The notes: generated by a model not told the origin, from the letters alone. 64,000 nt of DNA from Planctomycetaceae bacterium (GCA_016793115.1 JAEUIN010000147.1:1-64000); one strand, 5' to 3'; positions 35,336-44,091 are shown, numbered from the stretch's first letter. A program made the numbers and translations.

Positions 35336-35782
35336 CTATTTCACCGGCTCGACGAGCAACTCAATTTTGATCCCATCGCCATTCTCCTCGCCGATTTGAA
35401 TAGACGCCCGTCGGCCCTCGTGCGTCAGCAGTTTTGGCGCGGCGAGTATCGAAGGTTCTTGATCTCCGATCTCCTCGATAATCTTCACTTCGATCAAGTG
35501 CTGACGCGGCTGCTTTTCCAACGGGTTGACGACGATTTCGATGCTGTTAGTCGTGTCGTCAGATTTGCTCCCGCCGATTCTCAATTTGGCACGCTTGCCG
35601 GGCTGAAAGACGACCTGCGTGTTCGTCTCGGTTTTCGTGCCTGCCGACAGTCTGACTACCTTGATCTTGACAATGCGCTCGCTTGTCGTCGAAGCCGCCG
35701 TCGTTTCTTCCGCCGCAGCAGTCGGCAAATTCAGCATCGCCGTAAGGGCAATAGCAACCAGTGGGGAAGTCAATGCTTTCAT
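35336..35782 (-). CDS. small secreted protein, hypothetical
   Basis: A 148-residue exported protein (signal MKALTSPLVAIALTAMLNLPTAAA). The mature part has two similar beta blocks: VVFQPGKRAKLRIGG followed by NSIEIVVNPL, and LTHEGRRASIQIGEENGDGIKIELLVEP. That pattern resembles secretin-family terminal strands, where a threshold such as APKLLTHEGRRASIQIG precedes the channel part, but the protein is far too short to form a channel. Function unknown. It lies in the accessory island with lower GC than its neighbours. Confidence 0.65.
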   Translation of the reverse strand: MKALTSPLVAIALTAMLNLPTAAAEETTAASTTSERIVKIKVVRLSAGTKTETNTQVVFQPGKRAKLRIGGSKSDDTTNSIEIVVNPLEKQPRQHLIEVKIIEEIGDQEPSILAAPKLLTHEGRRASIQIGEENGDGIKIELLVEPVK

Positions 35783-35887
35783 GGCCGGAGCCTCCGTGCT
35801 GCCAAAGAAACGAACTGATGGACGGGGAGCGTATCCGATCTGGTCGGGTGGCTCAACGGCAAAGCCGCCTTCGATCGCCCAATTTGG

Positions 35888-36627
35888 AAAAAGGGGTCAG
35901 GTCTCTTTTTTCGGTCGGCCGCGCGGGCGGAGCGTGGATTCCAGGCTGAGGCGGGCGGCGCTTCGGCGGGCCCACTTGGCGTCGCCGAACGGCGTGCCGC
36001 GTTGAATGCACGCGCGCAGCGCCGCCGTTTCCGCTTCGCTTTGCGGCCGATTGACCCAGGCCCGCCAGATGCGCGGCAGCGGCGGATCGCGGGGGATTTG
36101 AAGCCATGGGCGCTGCGTCTCGTCGGCTTGCAGCCGGGCCCAGGCCGAACCCCAGCGCCATTCTTCGGCCGCGTCGACGAGCCCGGCCCGCAGCGGATTC
36201 CGCTCGACGTAGCGCATCACCGCGAGCAGATGTTCGTCGCCTTGCACGGGGAACGATTTGAAGCGGCCTTGATATAAATGGCCGGTGCCGCCGGTGCGAT
36301 AATGGGCGTGCCACCGCATGGAGTGCGTCACGCTCAGCCGGCGGAAAAACTCGCTGACCTGGTCGGGCTTGGTCGGACGGACGACGAAATGCCAATGATT
36401 GGGCATCACGACCAAGGCGAAGATCGGCAGCGGCGTGTGGGCCCAGGTCTCGTCGAGCACGCGGAAAAACGCGGCGTAGTCGTCGGGCTTTTCGAACAAC
36501 GTGAGCCGCGCCACCGCGCGATTGAGCACGTGGAACACCTGACCCGGCGGACAAACTCGTTGACGACGCGGCATGCCGCCAGTTTAATCGAAGACACGGC
36601 CCCGGAAAAGAGACCTGACCCCTTTTT
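35888..36627. mobile_element. REP-associated tyrosine transposase element with 22-bp inverted ends
   Basis: The transposase gene at 35897-36574 is enclosed by perfect 22-bp inverted repeats at 35888-35909 and 36606-36627, containing GGGGTCAGGTCTC and its complement. The left repeat contains the stop codon of the gene. RAYT genes are known to be flanked by the palindromes they process. No target-site duplication is evident. Confidence 0.8.
35897..36574 (-). CDS. REP-associated tyrosine transposase (Y1_Tnp, RAYT)
   Basis: A 225-residue HUH single-strand nuclease. The metal-binding motif is H60-W-H62 in VVMPNHWHFVV, and the nucleophile is probably Tyr122 in MRYVERNPLRAGLV. The start CPPGQVFHVLNRAVARLTLFEK and HLYQGRFKSFPV are family landmarks. 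It cleaves and joins hairpin DNA and is thought to spread REP sequences; most are domesticated. All motifs are intact, so it may be active. The last residues (RPRGRPKKET) are encoded by the left inverted repeat. Confidence 0.93.
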   Translation of the reverse strand: MPRRQRVCPPGQVFHVLNRAVARLTLFEKPDDYAAFFRVLDETWAHTPLPIFALVVMPNHWHFVVRPTKPDQVSEFFRRLSVTHSMRWHAHYRTGGTGHLYQGRFKSFPVQGDEHLLAVMRYVERNPLRAGLVDAAEEWRWGSAWARLQADETQRPWLQIPRDPPLPRIWRAWVNRPQSEAETAALRACIQRGTPFGDAKWARRSAARLSLESTLRPRGRPKKET

Positions 36628-36631
36628 CTGC

Positions 36632-36752
36632 GCCCGACATCCAGTTGCTCGCCCGGGCATTGACCGAGCGTGAATCGAATTGTAACGCGATCAAGTGCAA
36701 CGAGGCAAAACTGCCGATTGTCAGGCGAGCCAACTGCAGCAACTTGTTAGGC
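36632..36752 (-). repeat. integron attC-like site
   Basis: On the minus strand this 121-nt segment opens with GCCTAAC (36752-36746, an RYYYAAC core), goes on AAGTTGCTGCAG, and ends at GTCGGGC, one mismatch from GTTRRRY. An inner arm CAGTTGGCTCGCC (36736-36724) pairs with GGCGAGCAACTG (36653-36642) leaving one unpaired base, as in attC sites. Spacers are unequal (9 and 3), so it is degenerate. It may instead be a dispersed planctomycete repeat. Confidence 0.35.
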
Positions 36753-36995
36753 AGGCGGCTGCTGCTCACGCTGGGCTTCAATCAGCAAGAGAATGTACTC
36801 AGAACGTGTGCCTGACCAACCACATTTTGAACATTGCGATCCAACGAACAGATGCTCGCACAGTGGATAGCCGTAGAGATAGTGAGAACACTCCGGGCAG
36901 AGCGACCACATTTGCGATGATTTCGTGAAATAGCTGCCGCGGCATTCGTCGCATGCTTGTACGGGCGGGCGGTTGTCGTAATTCGATGACGGCAT
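36747..36995 (-). CDS. zinc-ribbon protein, hypothetical
   Basis: An 82-residue protein with seven cysteines in zinc-ribbon spacing: CDEC (15, 18), CPEC (33, 36), then C46 with His48 and CSKC (55, 58). Two zinc sites are likely. YLYGYPLCEHLFVGSQCSKCGWSG is the most distinctive part. An ATG at 37079 would lengthen it by 28 residues, but 36995 places the start just after a GTTAGGC core, as in an integron cassette. Its stop codon TAA lies inside the GCCTAAC of the attC-like site. Function unknown. Confidence 0.6.
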   Translation of the reverse strand: MPSSNYDNRPPVQACDECRGSYFTKSSQMWSLCPECSHYLYGYPLCEHLFVGSQCSKCGWSGTRSEYILLLIEAQREQQPPA

Positions 36996-37520
36996 GGCTT
37001 CGGTGTCACCGCCTAACAGGTATTCGACCGCCGAAGTGCGGTAAAACAGCAGTTTTGCGGCCGAGTATGGAATCGTCAATTTTGATTCATCGTACTGCTA
37101 AACGAGTTGCGACGGATCGCCGGTCCCGAAAACCTTGCTATGCCGCAACGGGGTCCGTGTTATGCCGCAGTCGTACAACGACGGTCAACCCGCTTCACCC
37201 GGTCGCGGCGATGCCTGCCGGTTGGCGTCCGTCTTAGACGACGACCTTGTCAAGCAGCAGTCTTCGTCCCCTTTGCCTTTTCCCACCCTTCTACACGCCC
37301 GAGAGTAGCGAGGCCCACGCGAAATGGGCGTTGGAGCGCTAAATAGATTGGACGTCGTCGGGGTCGAGGGAAATGGCCGGCCGCATTCCGCGTGGGCCTC
37401 ACCGGTTCGTCGCGAGGCGACGAACCGCTTCGACCCACCCTACATTTCTCTTGTCGGAGCGAGTTTCCGCCGCGCGGAACGCCGCGGAGGGCGTTCCCTA
37501 CAGGGGGCGGGCGGCGTGGT
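36996..37520. other. 525-nt gene-free stretch rich in hairpins
   Basis: No gene is supported. It contains GCCTAAC at 37011-37017, read on the minus strand as a GTTAGGC core. Three inverted repeats lie in the second half: GAGGCCCACGCG (37310-37321) with CGCGTGGGCCTC (37389-37400), CGGTTCGTCGC/GCGACGAACCG around 37403-37427, and GGAACGCC/GGCGTTCC around 37478-37497. These look like dispersed palindromic repeats. Confidence 0.5.
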
Positions 37521-40500
37521 TCAGCGGCCGTAGCGTTCGAGCGCGACGGTTTTGAGCCCGCGGAGGTCGAGTTTGCCGGTGCCGAGCACCGGGATGGCTT
37601 CGACTTCGAGGAACGAATCGGTGCCGGGGATCCAGAGATTGGGGATTCCGGCGGCTTGGAGTTCCTTCACGATCGCGTCGGGCGTTTTGTCGAGCTTCGT
37701 GTGGACGACGACGATCCGTTCGCCCCGCTTCTCGTCGGGCACGGCCGTGACGACGACTCTGATCTCGTCTTCCGAGGCGCCGACGATCTTGGCCAGCGCC
37801 TCCTCGATCTTGATGTGCGGCACCATCTCGCCGCCGATCTTTGAGAACCGGCTTTCGCGGCCGGTGATCTTGATGAAACCGTCTTTGTCGAGCAGGGCGA
37901 CGTCGCCGGTCATGTACCAGCCGTCGCGGATGACTTCGTCGGTCTTCTGCGGCTGATGCAGGTACCCGAGCATCACGTTGGGGCCTTTGATCCAGAGCAT
38001 GCCCGGCTGCTCGGCCGCGAGCTCCGCGCCGGTGTCGAGGTCGGTGATCTTCGCGGCGACGCCGGGGATCGGCCGACCGACGGTTCCTTCTTTGGCGACG
38101 GCCTGCCCTTGCTCCGGAGCGCGGCTCGCCGGCACGTTGACCGAGACAAGCGGCGACAGCTCCGTGCAGCCGTAGCCTTCCGAAGGGCGGACGCCGAACT
38201 GCTTTTCGAACGCGTCGGCCAGATCGCTGGTGAGCTTTTCCGCGCCGACGACGACGACGTCGAGCGTTTTGAACTGCTCCTTCGTGCAACGCTTGATGTA
38301 TGAGCGGAGGAAGGTCGGCGTCGCCAGGAGGATCGTCGCGCCGTGCTTCTCGATGAGTTCGCCGATCTGGCGGGCGTCGAGCGGCGAGAAGTGATACACG
38401 CCCTTGGGGGGCAGCGTGAGGATGGTCCAGAGCGTGACCGTGTAGCCGAACGAATGAAAGAACGGCAGGATGCCCGCGATGACGTCGGACTGGCGGAGAT
38501 AGACGACGTGATCGATCGCGTCGACGTTGGAGCCGACGTTGTCGTAGGTGAGCATGACTCCCTTCGGTTCGCCCGTGCTGCCGGAGGTGAAGATGATCGA
38601 GAGCACGTCGTCGGGCTCGACGGAGAGCAGCCCGAGCTTGCGTTCCAGCAGCCAGACCGGGGTGACGTAGGCGTCGAGCGCGCCCAAGAGCTTGTCGGCC
38701 GTGGTGACGCGCGATTTGAAATCTTCGAGATAGACGATCTCGGCCTCGAGCTTGAGGTCGAGCTTTTCCATGACGCGCCGACTGGTGAGCACGTGGCGAA
38801 TGCCGGCCTGGCGGATGCAGGCGTTCATTACGTCGGAAGTCACGGTGTAGTTGAGATTCACGGCCTTGCGCTTGGCCAGGGCGAGGGCCGTGTTGGCGAG
38901 CACCGCGCCGACCGAGGGAGGGAGCAAGATGCCGACGTGTTCCTCGTCGGCCGAGATCACCTCGCGCTCGAGGATGCGCTTGAGGATGAGCGTGCGGAGC
39001 AGCAGGGTGCCGCCGTTCATTTCGCCGCCCATCGAGTCGGCGACTTTCGAGCGGCGCAGGCTGCGCCGACACTCGCGAAGAAACTTGCGGGTGAGAATCA
39101 TCGTGTTGGACTTTCGTCGGCGGACCGCCTCTTGGCCGAGCGACTCGACGGCGCGGCGCACCGTCGCGACATCCGACACGCCGGGGAGCGGCGGGCCGTA
39201 GTTTACGGTGAGCGTGCGGCGCAGGCCCTGCGGCTTCTTCCAGAAGAACCGCCCCTGCGAATACGTGAAGATGCTTCCCCACAGCCCATCGAGATAGATG
39301 GGCACGACCGGCGCTCCGCTGTCTTTGAGAATCTTGAGTAAGCCGGGTTGGAATTGCAAGAGTTGGCCGGTGCGCGAAAGTACGCCTTCGGCGAACACGC
39401 AGACATACTCGCCGTTGCGGAGCGCGTCGCGCGCTTCTTGAATCGCCTTCACGGCTTGCCGCGTGCCGGGCACGATGGGAATGATGCGCGTCATGCGCGA
39501 GAACCAGCCTACGAGCGGCGATTGTACGTAGTCGGCGTAGGCCACCATGCGCGGCGAGCGCGGGCAAGTGATGCCGATGAGCAGACCGTCGAGCCAGGAA
39601 AGATGGTTGCAGACGAGCAGCGCGCCGCCCGGGGGCAGGTTTTCGCGGCCGGGAGCGCGAATGGAATAAAAACAGCGAAACAGCGAGCCGATCACGGCCC
39701 GCGCGGCGTAGCTGAAGGTGAAGTAGGAGGCGAGGAGCGCGACGGGGAGCGAGATCAACCCGGCGGCGAGAAACACGCCGCGCGGCTGCAAGATCGGATC
39801 TTTATCGAACGTCTCGGGGGAGAGAACGACGTAGAAAAAACCGGTGGCGGCGAGCATCGCGATGAAGGCGACGAAATTGTTCGCGGCCAAGATCGTGCCG
39901 CGGCGTTCTTTGGGGCTGAACGTTTGAATGTAGGAGTAGAGGGGCACGTTGATCATGCCGCCGCCGAAGCCCATGCCGAACAGCGCCGCGGCCGTGGCGA
40001 AATACGAGTCGGTCGTCCAAAACAGCGACATCGCCGAAAACGAGAAGATGAACCCGGCCGGAGCGACGAGGCCGATTTCGACCAAGCCGGCCGAGAGCAC
40101 GCCTGCCGCCGCGCTGCCGACGCCCGCGCCCAAGGCCAAGAAGCCGAGCAGGGCGGAGCTCCAGGCTTTCGACATGGCGGGCACGAGCGGCGCGTAGGAC
40201 AGCGTGGTGAGCTGCGCGAGCGTGCCGAGCGCCCAATAGAAAGCGTAGACGCAGACGACCCAGGTGAGCGCCTTATGCTGCTGAAGCACGCGCAGGTCGT
40301 TGACCATCGTGCGCGGGAAGTTCCAGGAGAGCACGGCCTCGCGAGCGGCCGGCGGTTGGCGTTTGACGAACATCGCCGCGACGAAGCCGACCAAGCCGAT
40401 GGAGCCCATGACCAAGGCCATGAGCTCCCACTGCGGATCGCCGACGGGGCCGACGCCGTGAATGGCTTCGGCGGGGAACGTTTCTTCGTAAAGCTTGCCG

Positions 40501-41027
40501 CTGTAGGCGAAGCCGGTGATGAGCGCGATCACGGTGACGAACGCCACTAGGGCGTTGGCCGCGGAGACGCGCTCGGTGCGGACCATGTCGGGGATCGAGC
40601 CGAGCTTCGAGGGGTTGTTGAGCGCGAGCGTGGCGGCGAAGACGAACGCCACGACTCCGATCGCTTCGATGCGCCGGCTGAGCAGCGCGGCGATCAGGCC
40701 GCCGACGCAGGCGAACTCCATGAACTTGCAGGCCAGGAGCACGCGCTGCTTCGAGAAGCGATCGGCCAGGTAGCCGGCGACGGGCGACAGCAGGATCCAG
40801 GGGACGAGGAAGCATATCGCCGGCAGCGCGATGGCGAGCGCTTCCATGCGCTCCGGAAGCCAAGCCTTGCAGGTTTCCGGGAGCACGAACCGCATCGTGG
40901 CGTCGTTGAGCGCGCCGCTGAATTGGGAAATGAGCAGAGCGATAAAGCTGCCGCTGAAGATTTCGCGCGCCGGCGGATCGGAAGCTGGAGTTAAGTCGGC
41001 GGTGGAAGGTCGGTGCATGCCGGACAT
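37521..41027 (-). CDS. aas: MFS-PlsC-acyl-ACP synthetase fusion (LplT-Aas-like)
   Basis: A 1168-residue three-domain protein. An N-terminal MFS transporter of about 12 helices (about 20-420) matches LplT-type lysophospholipid flippases. A PlsC acyltransferase follows (about 440-640) with NHLSWLD (H-x4-D) and FAEGVLSRTG. The C-terminal AMP-binding synthetase (about 660-1160) has IIFTSGSTGEPKGV, GYGCTELSPLVSV and MTGDVALLDKDG. Together they would import lysophospholipid, activate fatty acid on ACP and reacylate. The start at 41027 is preferred to the Arg-rich upstream ATG; 41018 is also possible. Confidence 0.93.
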   Translation of the reverse strand: MSGMHRPSTADLTPASDPPAREIFSGSFIALLISQFSGALNDATMRFVLPETCKAWLPERMEALAIALPAICFLVPWILLSPVAGYLADRFSKQRVLLACKFMEFACVGGLIAALLSRRIEAIGVVAFVFAATLALNNPSKLGSIPDMVRTERVSAANALVAFVTVIALITGFAYSGKLYEETFPAEAIHGVGPVGDPQWELMALVMGSIGLVGFVAAMFVKRQPPAAREAVLSWNFPRTMVNDLRVLQQHKALTWVVCVYAFYWALGTLAQLTTLSYAPLVPAMSKAWSSALLGFLALGAGVGSAAAGVLSAGLVEIGLVAPAGFIFSFSAMSLFWTTDSYFATAAALFGMGFGGGMINVPLYSYIQTFSPKERRGTILAANNFVAFIAMLAATGFFYVVLSPETFDKDPILQPRGVFLAAGLISLPVALLASYFTFSYAARAVIGSLFRCFYSIRAPGRENLPPGGALLVCNHLSWLDGLLIGITCPRSPRMVAYADYVQSPLVGWFSRMTRIIPIVPGTRQAVKAIQEARDALRNGEYVCVFAEGVLSRTGQLLQFQPGLLKILKDSGAPVVPIYLDGLWGSIFTYSQGRFFWKKPQGLRRTLTVNYGPPLPGVSDVATVRRAVESLGQEAVRRRKSNTMILTRKFLRECRRSLRRSKVADSMGGEMNGGTLLLRTLILKRILEREVISADEEHVGILLPPSVGAVLANTALALAKRKAVNLNYTVTSDVMNACIRQAGIRHVLTSRRVMEKLDLKLEAEIVYLEDFKSRVTTADKLLGALDAYVTPVWLLERKLGLLSVEPDDVLSIIFTSGSTGEPKGVMLTYDNVGSNVDAIDHVVYLRQSDVIAGILPFFHSFGYTVTLWTILTLPPKGVYHFSPLDARQIGELIEKHGATILLATPTFLRSYIKRCTKEQFKTLDVVVVGAEKLTSDLADAFEKQFGVRPSEGYGCTELSPLVSVNVPASRAPEQGQAVAKEGTVGRPIPGVAAKITDLDTGAELAAEQPGMLWIKGPNVMLGYLHQPQKTDEVIRDGWYMTGDVALLDKDGFIKITGRESRFSKIGGEMVPHIKIEEALAKIVGASEDEIRVVVTAVPDEKRGERIVVVHTKLDKTPDAIVKELQAAGIPNLWIPGTDSFLEVEAIPVLGTGKLDLRGLKTVALERYGR

Positions 41028-41273
41028 CAATGAGGCCAAACGAAAGCGGCGCGCCGGCAAGCGGCGTAAGGCTGGGAAGCGACGGGACGGCGATCGCCGG
41101 ACCACTCTAGCTTGGGGTAATGAATCGCGTCAACGCGAGCAGGGGCTTGGCCGCGATGCTCGCCTTTCCGTGTTTTCGCCGTTGGTCTAGACTTCGCCGC
41201 AAGATTTATGTCGTCGGCCGCGCTTTGCGTCGCGAAGCCGGCTGCGACGACGCTCATGGAGGAGCAGCGCGCT

Positions 41274-41609
41274 ATGAAGGGGTTCGGACCGTTCGTGACC
41301 GGGGTCGTCGTCGGCGGGCTCGCCGTTTTCGCTTCGCTGTCGTACCACTTCATTCGCACGAAAGAGAGCGTCGAAATCGTGCCGAAGCTTTCGCCGGTCT
41401 TTACGGAGACGTACGTCGATGCCCGCGCGTTTACGCCGGCCGACTGGGCCGAGCACAAGTCGCTCGTCGTCGCGATCACGCGCGCCAACAAGCTCGAGAA
41501 GATCGTGGGCGGCCAAGTCGGCGATCAGATGCAAGACGCCGTGCAGGGCTTCGTCAATCAATTCGGCGGCCCGCAAACCGGGCAAGCGCCGACGAACCCG
41601 CAGCGGTAA
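41274..41609 (+). CDS. small single-span membrane protein, hypothetical
   Basis: A 111-residue protein with one N-terminal helix (FGPFVTGVVVGGLAVFASLSYHFI) and a soluble outer part with IVPKLSPVFTETYVDARAFTPADWAEHKSLVVAI, ending in a Gln/Pro-rich tail. The start at 41274 is set by GGAGGAG nine bases upstream. No family is recognised. It is followed 148 nt later by another small membrane protein on the same strand. Confidence 0.72.
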   Translation: MKGFGPFVTGVVVGGLAVFASLSYHFIRTKESVEIVPKLSPVFTETYVDARAFTPADWAEHKSLVVAITRANKLEKIVGGQVGDQMQDAVQGFVNQFGGPQTGQAPTNPQR

Positions 41610-41757
41610 TGGTCCCCCGCCGCTTGCTCATGTGACGGCCGCGTTCTCGCTATAACCGGCACGGTCGGTTGTTCGGCAGGCTTTCTTGATGGCGCAGCCG
41701 GCTGCGGCCGATCACAGTCGTAGAGACTGTGGACTCCGCAACGGGAGCCGAGGCGCC

Positions 41758-42051
41758 GTGGAACTGAATCGCTACCACTATTTCATCGCCGGCGTGATCG
41801 TGTTGCTCATCGGAGTGCAACTCCGCATGGTCGAGTCGTTCGTGCTCAACGAAGATACGACGCGCTACCTGATGGAGCAATCGGGCGATCCGACGCATCA
41901 AGTCGTCAAGAAGACCGCCGAGATGTTCCCCGCGGCGGGCCCGCTGCCGCGCAAGACGATCGTGCCGCCGCAATGGATCGGCTGGGCCTCGATCTCGCTC
42001 GGCTCCGTGCTGATCTTGCACAGCCTCGCGATGCCGAAACCGGCGGGTTAG
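41758..42051 (+). CDS. small two-helix membrane protein, hypothetical
   Basis: A 97-residue protein. Helix one is YHYFIAGVIVLLIGVQLRMV and helix two is IGWASISLGSVLILHSL, with a loop containing VLNEDTTRYLMEQSGDPTHQ between them. The start is GTG at 41758, with GAGG five bases upstream; an ATG at 41686 is the alternative. Function unknown. Confidence 0.7.
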   Translation: MELNRYHYFIAGVIVLLIGVQLRMVESFVLNEDTTRYLMEQSGDPTHQVVKKTAEMFPAAGPLPRKTIVPPQWIGWASISLGSVLILHSLAMPKPAG

Positions 42052-42144
42052 GCGCGGAAGCGATGATTGCGAAGCGATGAGCGATGAAGTGAGGGCAAGC
42101 GAAGTTCGTTGCTCGCTCGCCGCTCCGACTTCTGAATTTGCTCC

Positions 42145-43080
42145 CTACCAGACGCCGACCGCGCTCTCTCGATGCCCGCGGCCGGTGGCTTCCGTCGGCA
42201 AGAACCGCGTGCCGAAGGCCGCTTGGGTGCGATCGCGAACCGGCGTGAAGCCGCGCAGCGCGAGGCCGTCGACGCTCGCCTCGAACGTACCTTGGCCGGG
42301 TACTAAAACTCGGGCATGCACGAGCCCGTAGCGGCTGAGCCAAAGCTGGTAGTCGGGATGCACGGCCTGGAACTCCAGTCGCGTTCGCCAAATGCCCGGC
42401 GCGATGAATTCGCCGCCGGCGACCTGCTTCGTCCAACGGCCGAGAATCGGCAGGGCGTTGCCGCGCGTGAGCGGCGGGTAGCGTTCGCCGACGAGTTCGG
42501 CCGCAAACGTCGCCTCGGCCGTGGTCGGGTTGCCGTAAGCGTCGCGAAATTCGACGTCGACCACGAGCCCGTCGACTTCGACGTCGGCGTCCCAATTGGC
42601 GAGATAGGCGTCGACGGCGATCGAACGCACCGGTTCGGCCGGCGGCGACGCGGCGACCGAGTCGAGCGGAACCTTCCAGAGCGTTACACGGCCGCGCGAC
42701 GCTCGTGCCTGATTTCCAATGGGAAGTTCGTGGGGTTGACCATTGCTCGGCGGCGCAAGCACACGGCGGGCGGCCAAATCGACTCGGAGTGCGGCGAGGT
42801 CCACTACGGCGTCGTTGCGGCTCGCCGAGACGATGGACGTCCACTCGATCGGGCGCACGATCACGACGCCGTCCCGTTCGAAACGCAGGCGAAGCACGTC
42901 GGCGTCGCTTTGCGGATCGATCTGCGCAATGAACGAGCGGCCGCTCTTGAGCTTGACGCGAATCACATCATCGGCCGCCCCGGCCGCGCCGGCGGCGGCC
43001 ATCGTCAGTCCGATCGCCAAGGCCGCGGCAAGTGCGGTCGGCTGTGAGCGGCGACGGGTCTGAGCGGCGACAAAGTCCAA
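42145..43080 (-). CDS. secreted hypothetical protein
   Basis: A 311-residue protein with an N-terminal export signal (ALAAALAIGLTMAAAGAAGA). The first mature segment VIRVKLKSGRSFIAQIDPQSDADVLRLRFERDG resembles a short Sm-like or barrel module seen in planctomycete secreted proteins. The second half is beta-rich (VEVDGLVVDVEFRDAYGNPTTAEATF and GLVHARVLVPGQGTFEASVDGLALRGFTPVRDR). No catalytic motif. It is divergent from the 201-residue secreted protein gene, sharing a 306-nt upstream region. Confidence 0.75.
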   Translation of the reverse strand: MDFVAAQTRRRSQPTALAAALAIGLTMAAAGAAGAADDVIRVKLKSGRSFIAQIDPQSDADVLRLRFERDGVVIVRPIEWTSIVSASRNDAVVDLAALRVDLAARRVLAPPSNGQPHELPIGNQARASRGRVTLWKVPLDSVAASPPAEPVRSIAVDAYLANWDADVEVDGLVVDVEFRDAYGNPTTAEATFAAELVGERYPPLTRGNALPILGRWTKQVAGGEFIAPGIWRTRLEFQAVHPDYQLWLSRYGLVHARVLVPGQGTFEASVDGLALRGFTPVRDRTQAAFGTRFLPTEATGRGHRESAVGVW

Positions 43081-43231
43081 GCGAACGTGCTCCGGTAAGT
43101 TGCGGAAACAGTACCGGTGGCAAAGGATATGCCGACGTGGCCCGCCTCGGCAAGCGGCAAGCGTCGAAACCCAGCGCCACCAGCGGGTTGCGCTTCTTCA
43201 GCCGATCCGCTCCGCCGGTCGTGAGCGGCGG

Positions 43232-43255
43232 CGATGTTGCCGAACGGCAACATCG
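43232..43255. promoter_or_regulatory. perfect 24-nt palindrome in a divergent upstream region
   Basis: CGATGTTGCCG and CGGCAACATCG form an exact 11-bp palindrome with a 2-nt AA centre, followed by TTT. It lies between two divergent genes, 131 nt before the plus-strand start at 43387. A protein-binding site or a leader hairpin is possible. Confidence 0.45.
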
Positions 43256-43386
43256 TTTCGCCGCGCGGCGGCAACTCTCACGCAAGCCGGCGTTTCGAAT
43301 CTGCCGACGACAATCAGGGGGAACGGGCGACGCGCCGCGAGCAGTTCGGCGTGCGACCCGCGTTGACCAAGCGAAGGGGCCGAGCC

Positions 43387-43992
43387 ATGGTTTGCCGCGG
43401 AATCGTCGGGCTGACGCTACTACTCGGGCTCTGCGCGAGTATGCCGCCGGCGGTTGCGCGCGGCGACGAACCGATCTCCCCGGCCGCGACGGAGCCGGGG
43501 GAGCCGCAAGGGCCTCAGCTCATGGCCGCGCGCGATGAAATCGTCGTCGTCGCGGCCCCGAAGCCGGCCGCGGCCCCGCCGATGCGGTTCGTCGGCAGAC
43601 GCGGCACCGGGCTCGCCGACGGCAAGGGGATTCGCCAGCGCGAGGGAACCAAACTCGTCGATCGGCGCGGCGTCTTCGAAGTCCACGGCGAGCGAGTGAT
43701 TTTCGTGGCCCGCAATCCCGACGTGCAGTATGTCGTCCTGGAAAACCTGGCGTTGGAGCGGGTCGTGCGCGTGGTCGACGAGTCGGGAACCGGGCTCGAA
43801 TGGAGCATCAACGGCGAACTGACGGAATTTAACTCCAAGAACTTCCTCCAGGTGACGCGCGCCGTGCTGAAGACTCTGCCGGGAAAAGGAGCGCCGCGAG
43901 AGTTGGAATCGATGAAAACCGCGGCCCCGGCCCCGGTTCTCGGCACGGAACCGAAACCGTTGGCGGCGGGCGAAGGCAATACGCTCCGCTAA
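43387..43992 (+). CDS. secreted hypothetical protein
   Basis: A 201-residue exported protein (signal MVCRGIVGLTLLLGLCASMPPAVA). After a Pro/Ala-rich linker, a compact module reads LVDRRGVFEVHGERVIFVARNPDVQYVVLENLALERVVRVV and SGTGLEWSINGELTEFNSKNFLQVTRAV. The start at 43387 fits the signal peptide. A perfect palindrome lies in its upstream region. No family is recognised. Confidence 0.75.
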   Translation: MVCRGIVGLTLLLGLCASMPPAVARGDEPISPAATEPGEPQGPQLMAARDEIVVVAAPKPAAAPPMRFVGRRGTGLADGKGIRQREGTKLVDRRGVFEVHGERVIFVARNPDVQYVVLENLALERVVRVVDESGTGLEWSINGELTEFNSKNFLQVTRAVLKTLPGKGAPRELESMKTAAPAPVLGTEPKPLAAGEGNTLR

Positions 43993-44091
43993 CAATCGCG
44001 GTCGGTCGAGCGTCGACTGCGGACGACGCCGGAAGAGCCGTCGCGACTCGGCCGACCGTGCGACGAACCGGCACTTCGCTCCGCAAACTTC

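Noticed and set aside
36584..36781. A 65-codon minus-strand frame over the attC-like region (reading PNKLLQ)
   Set aside because: The reading is the translation of an attC-like core and the RAYT end, not a gene.
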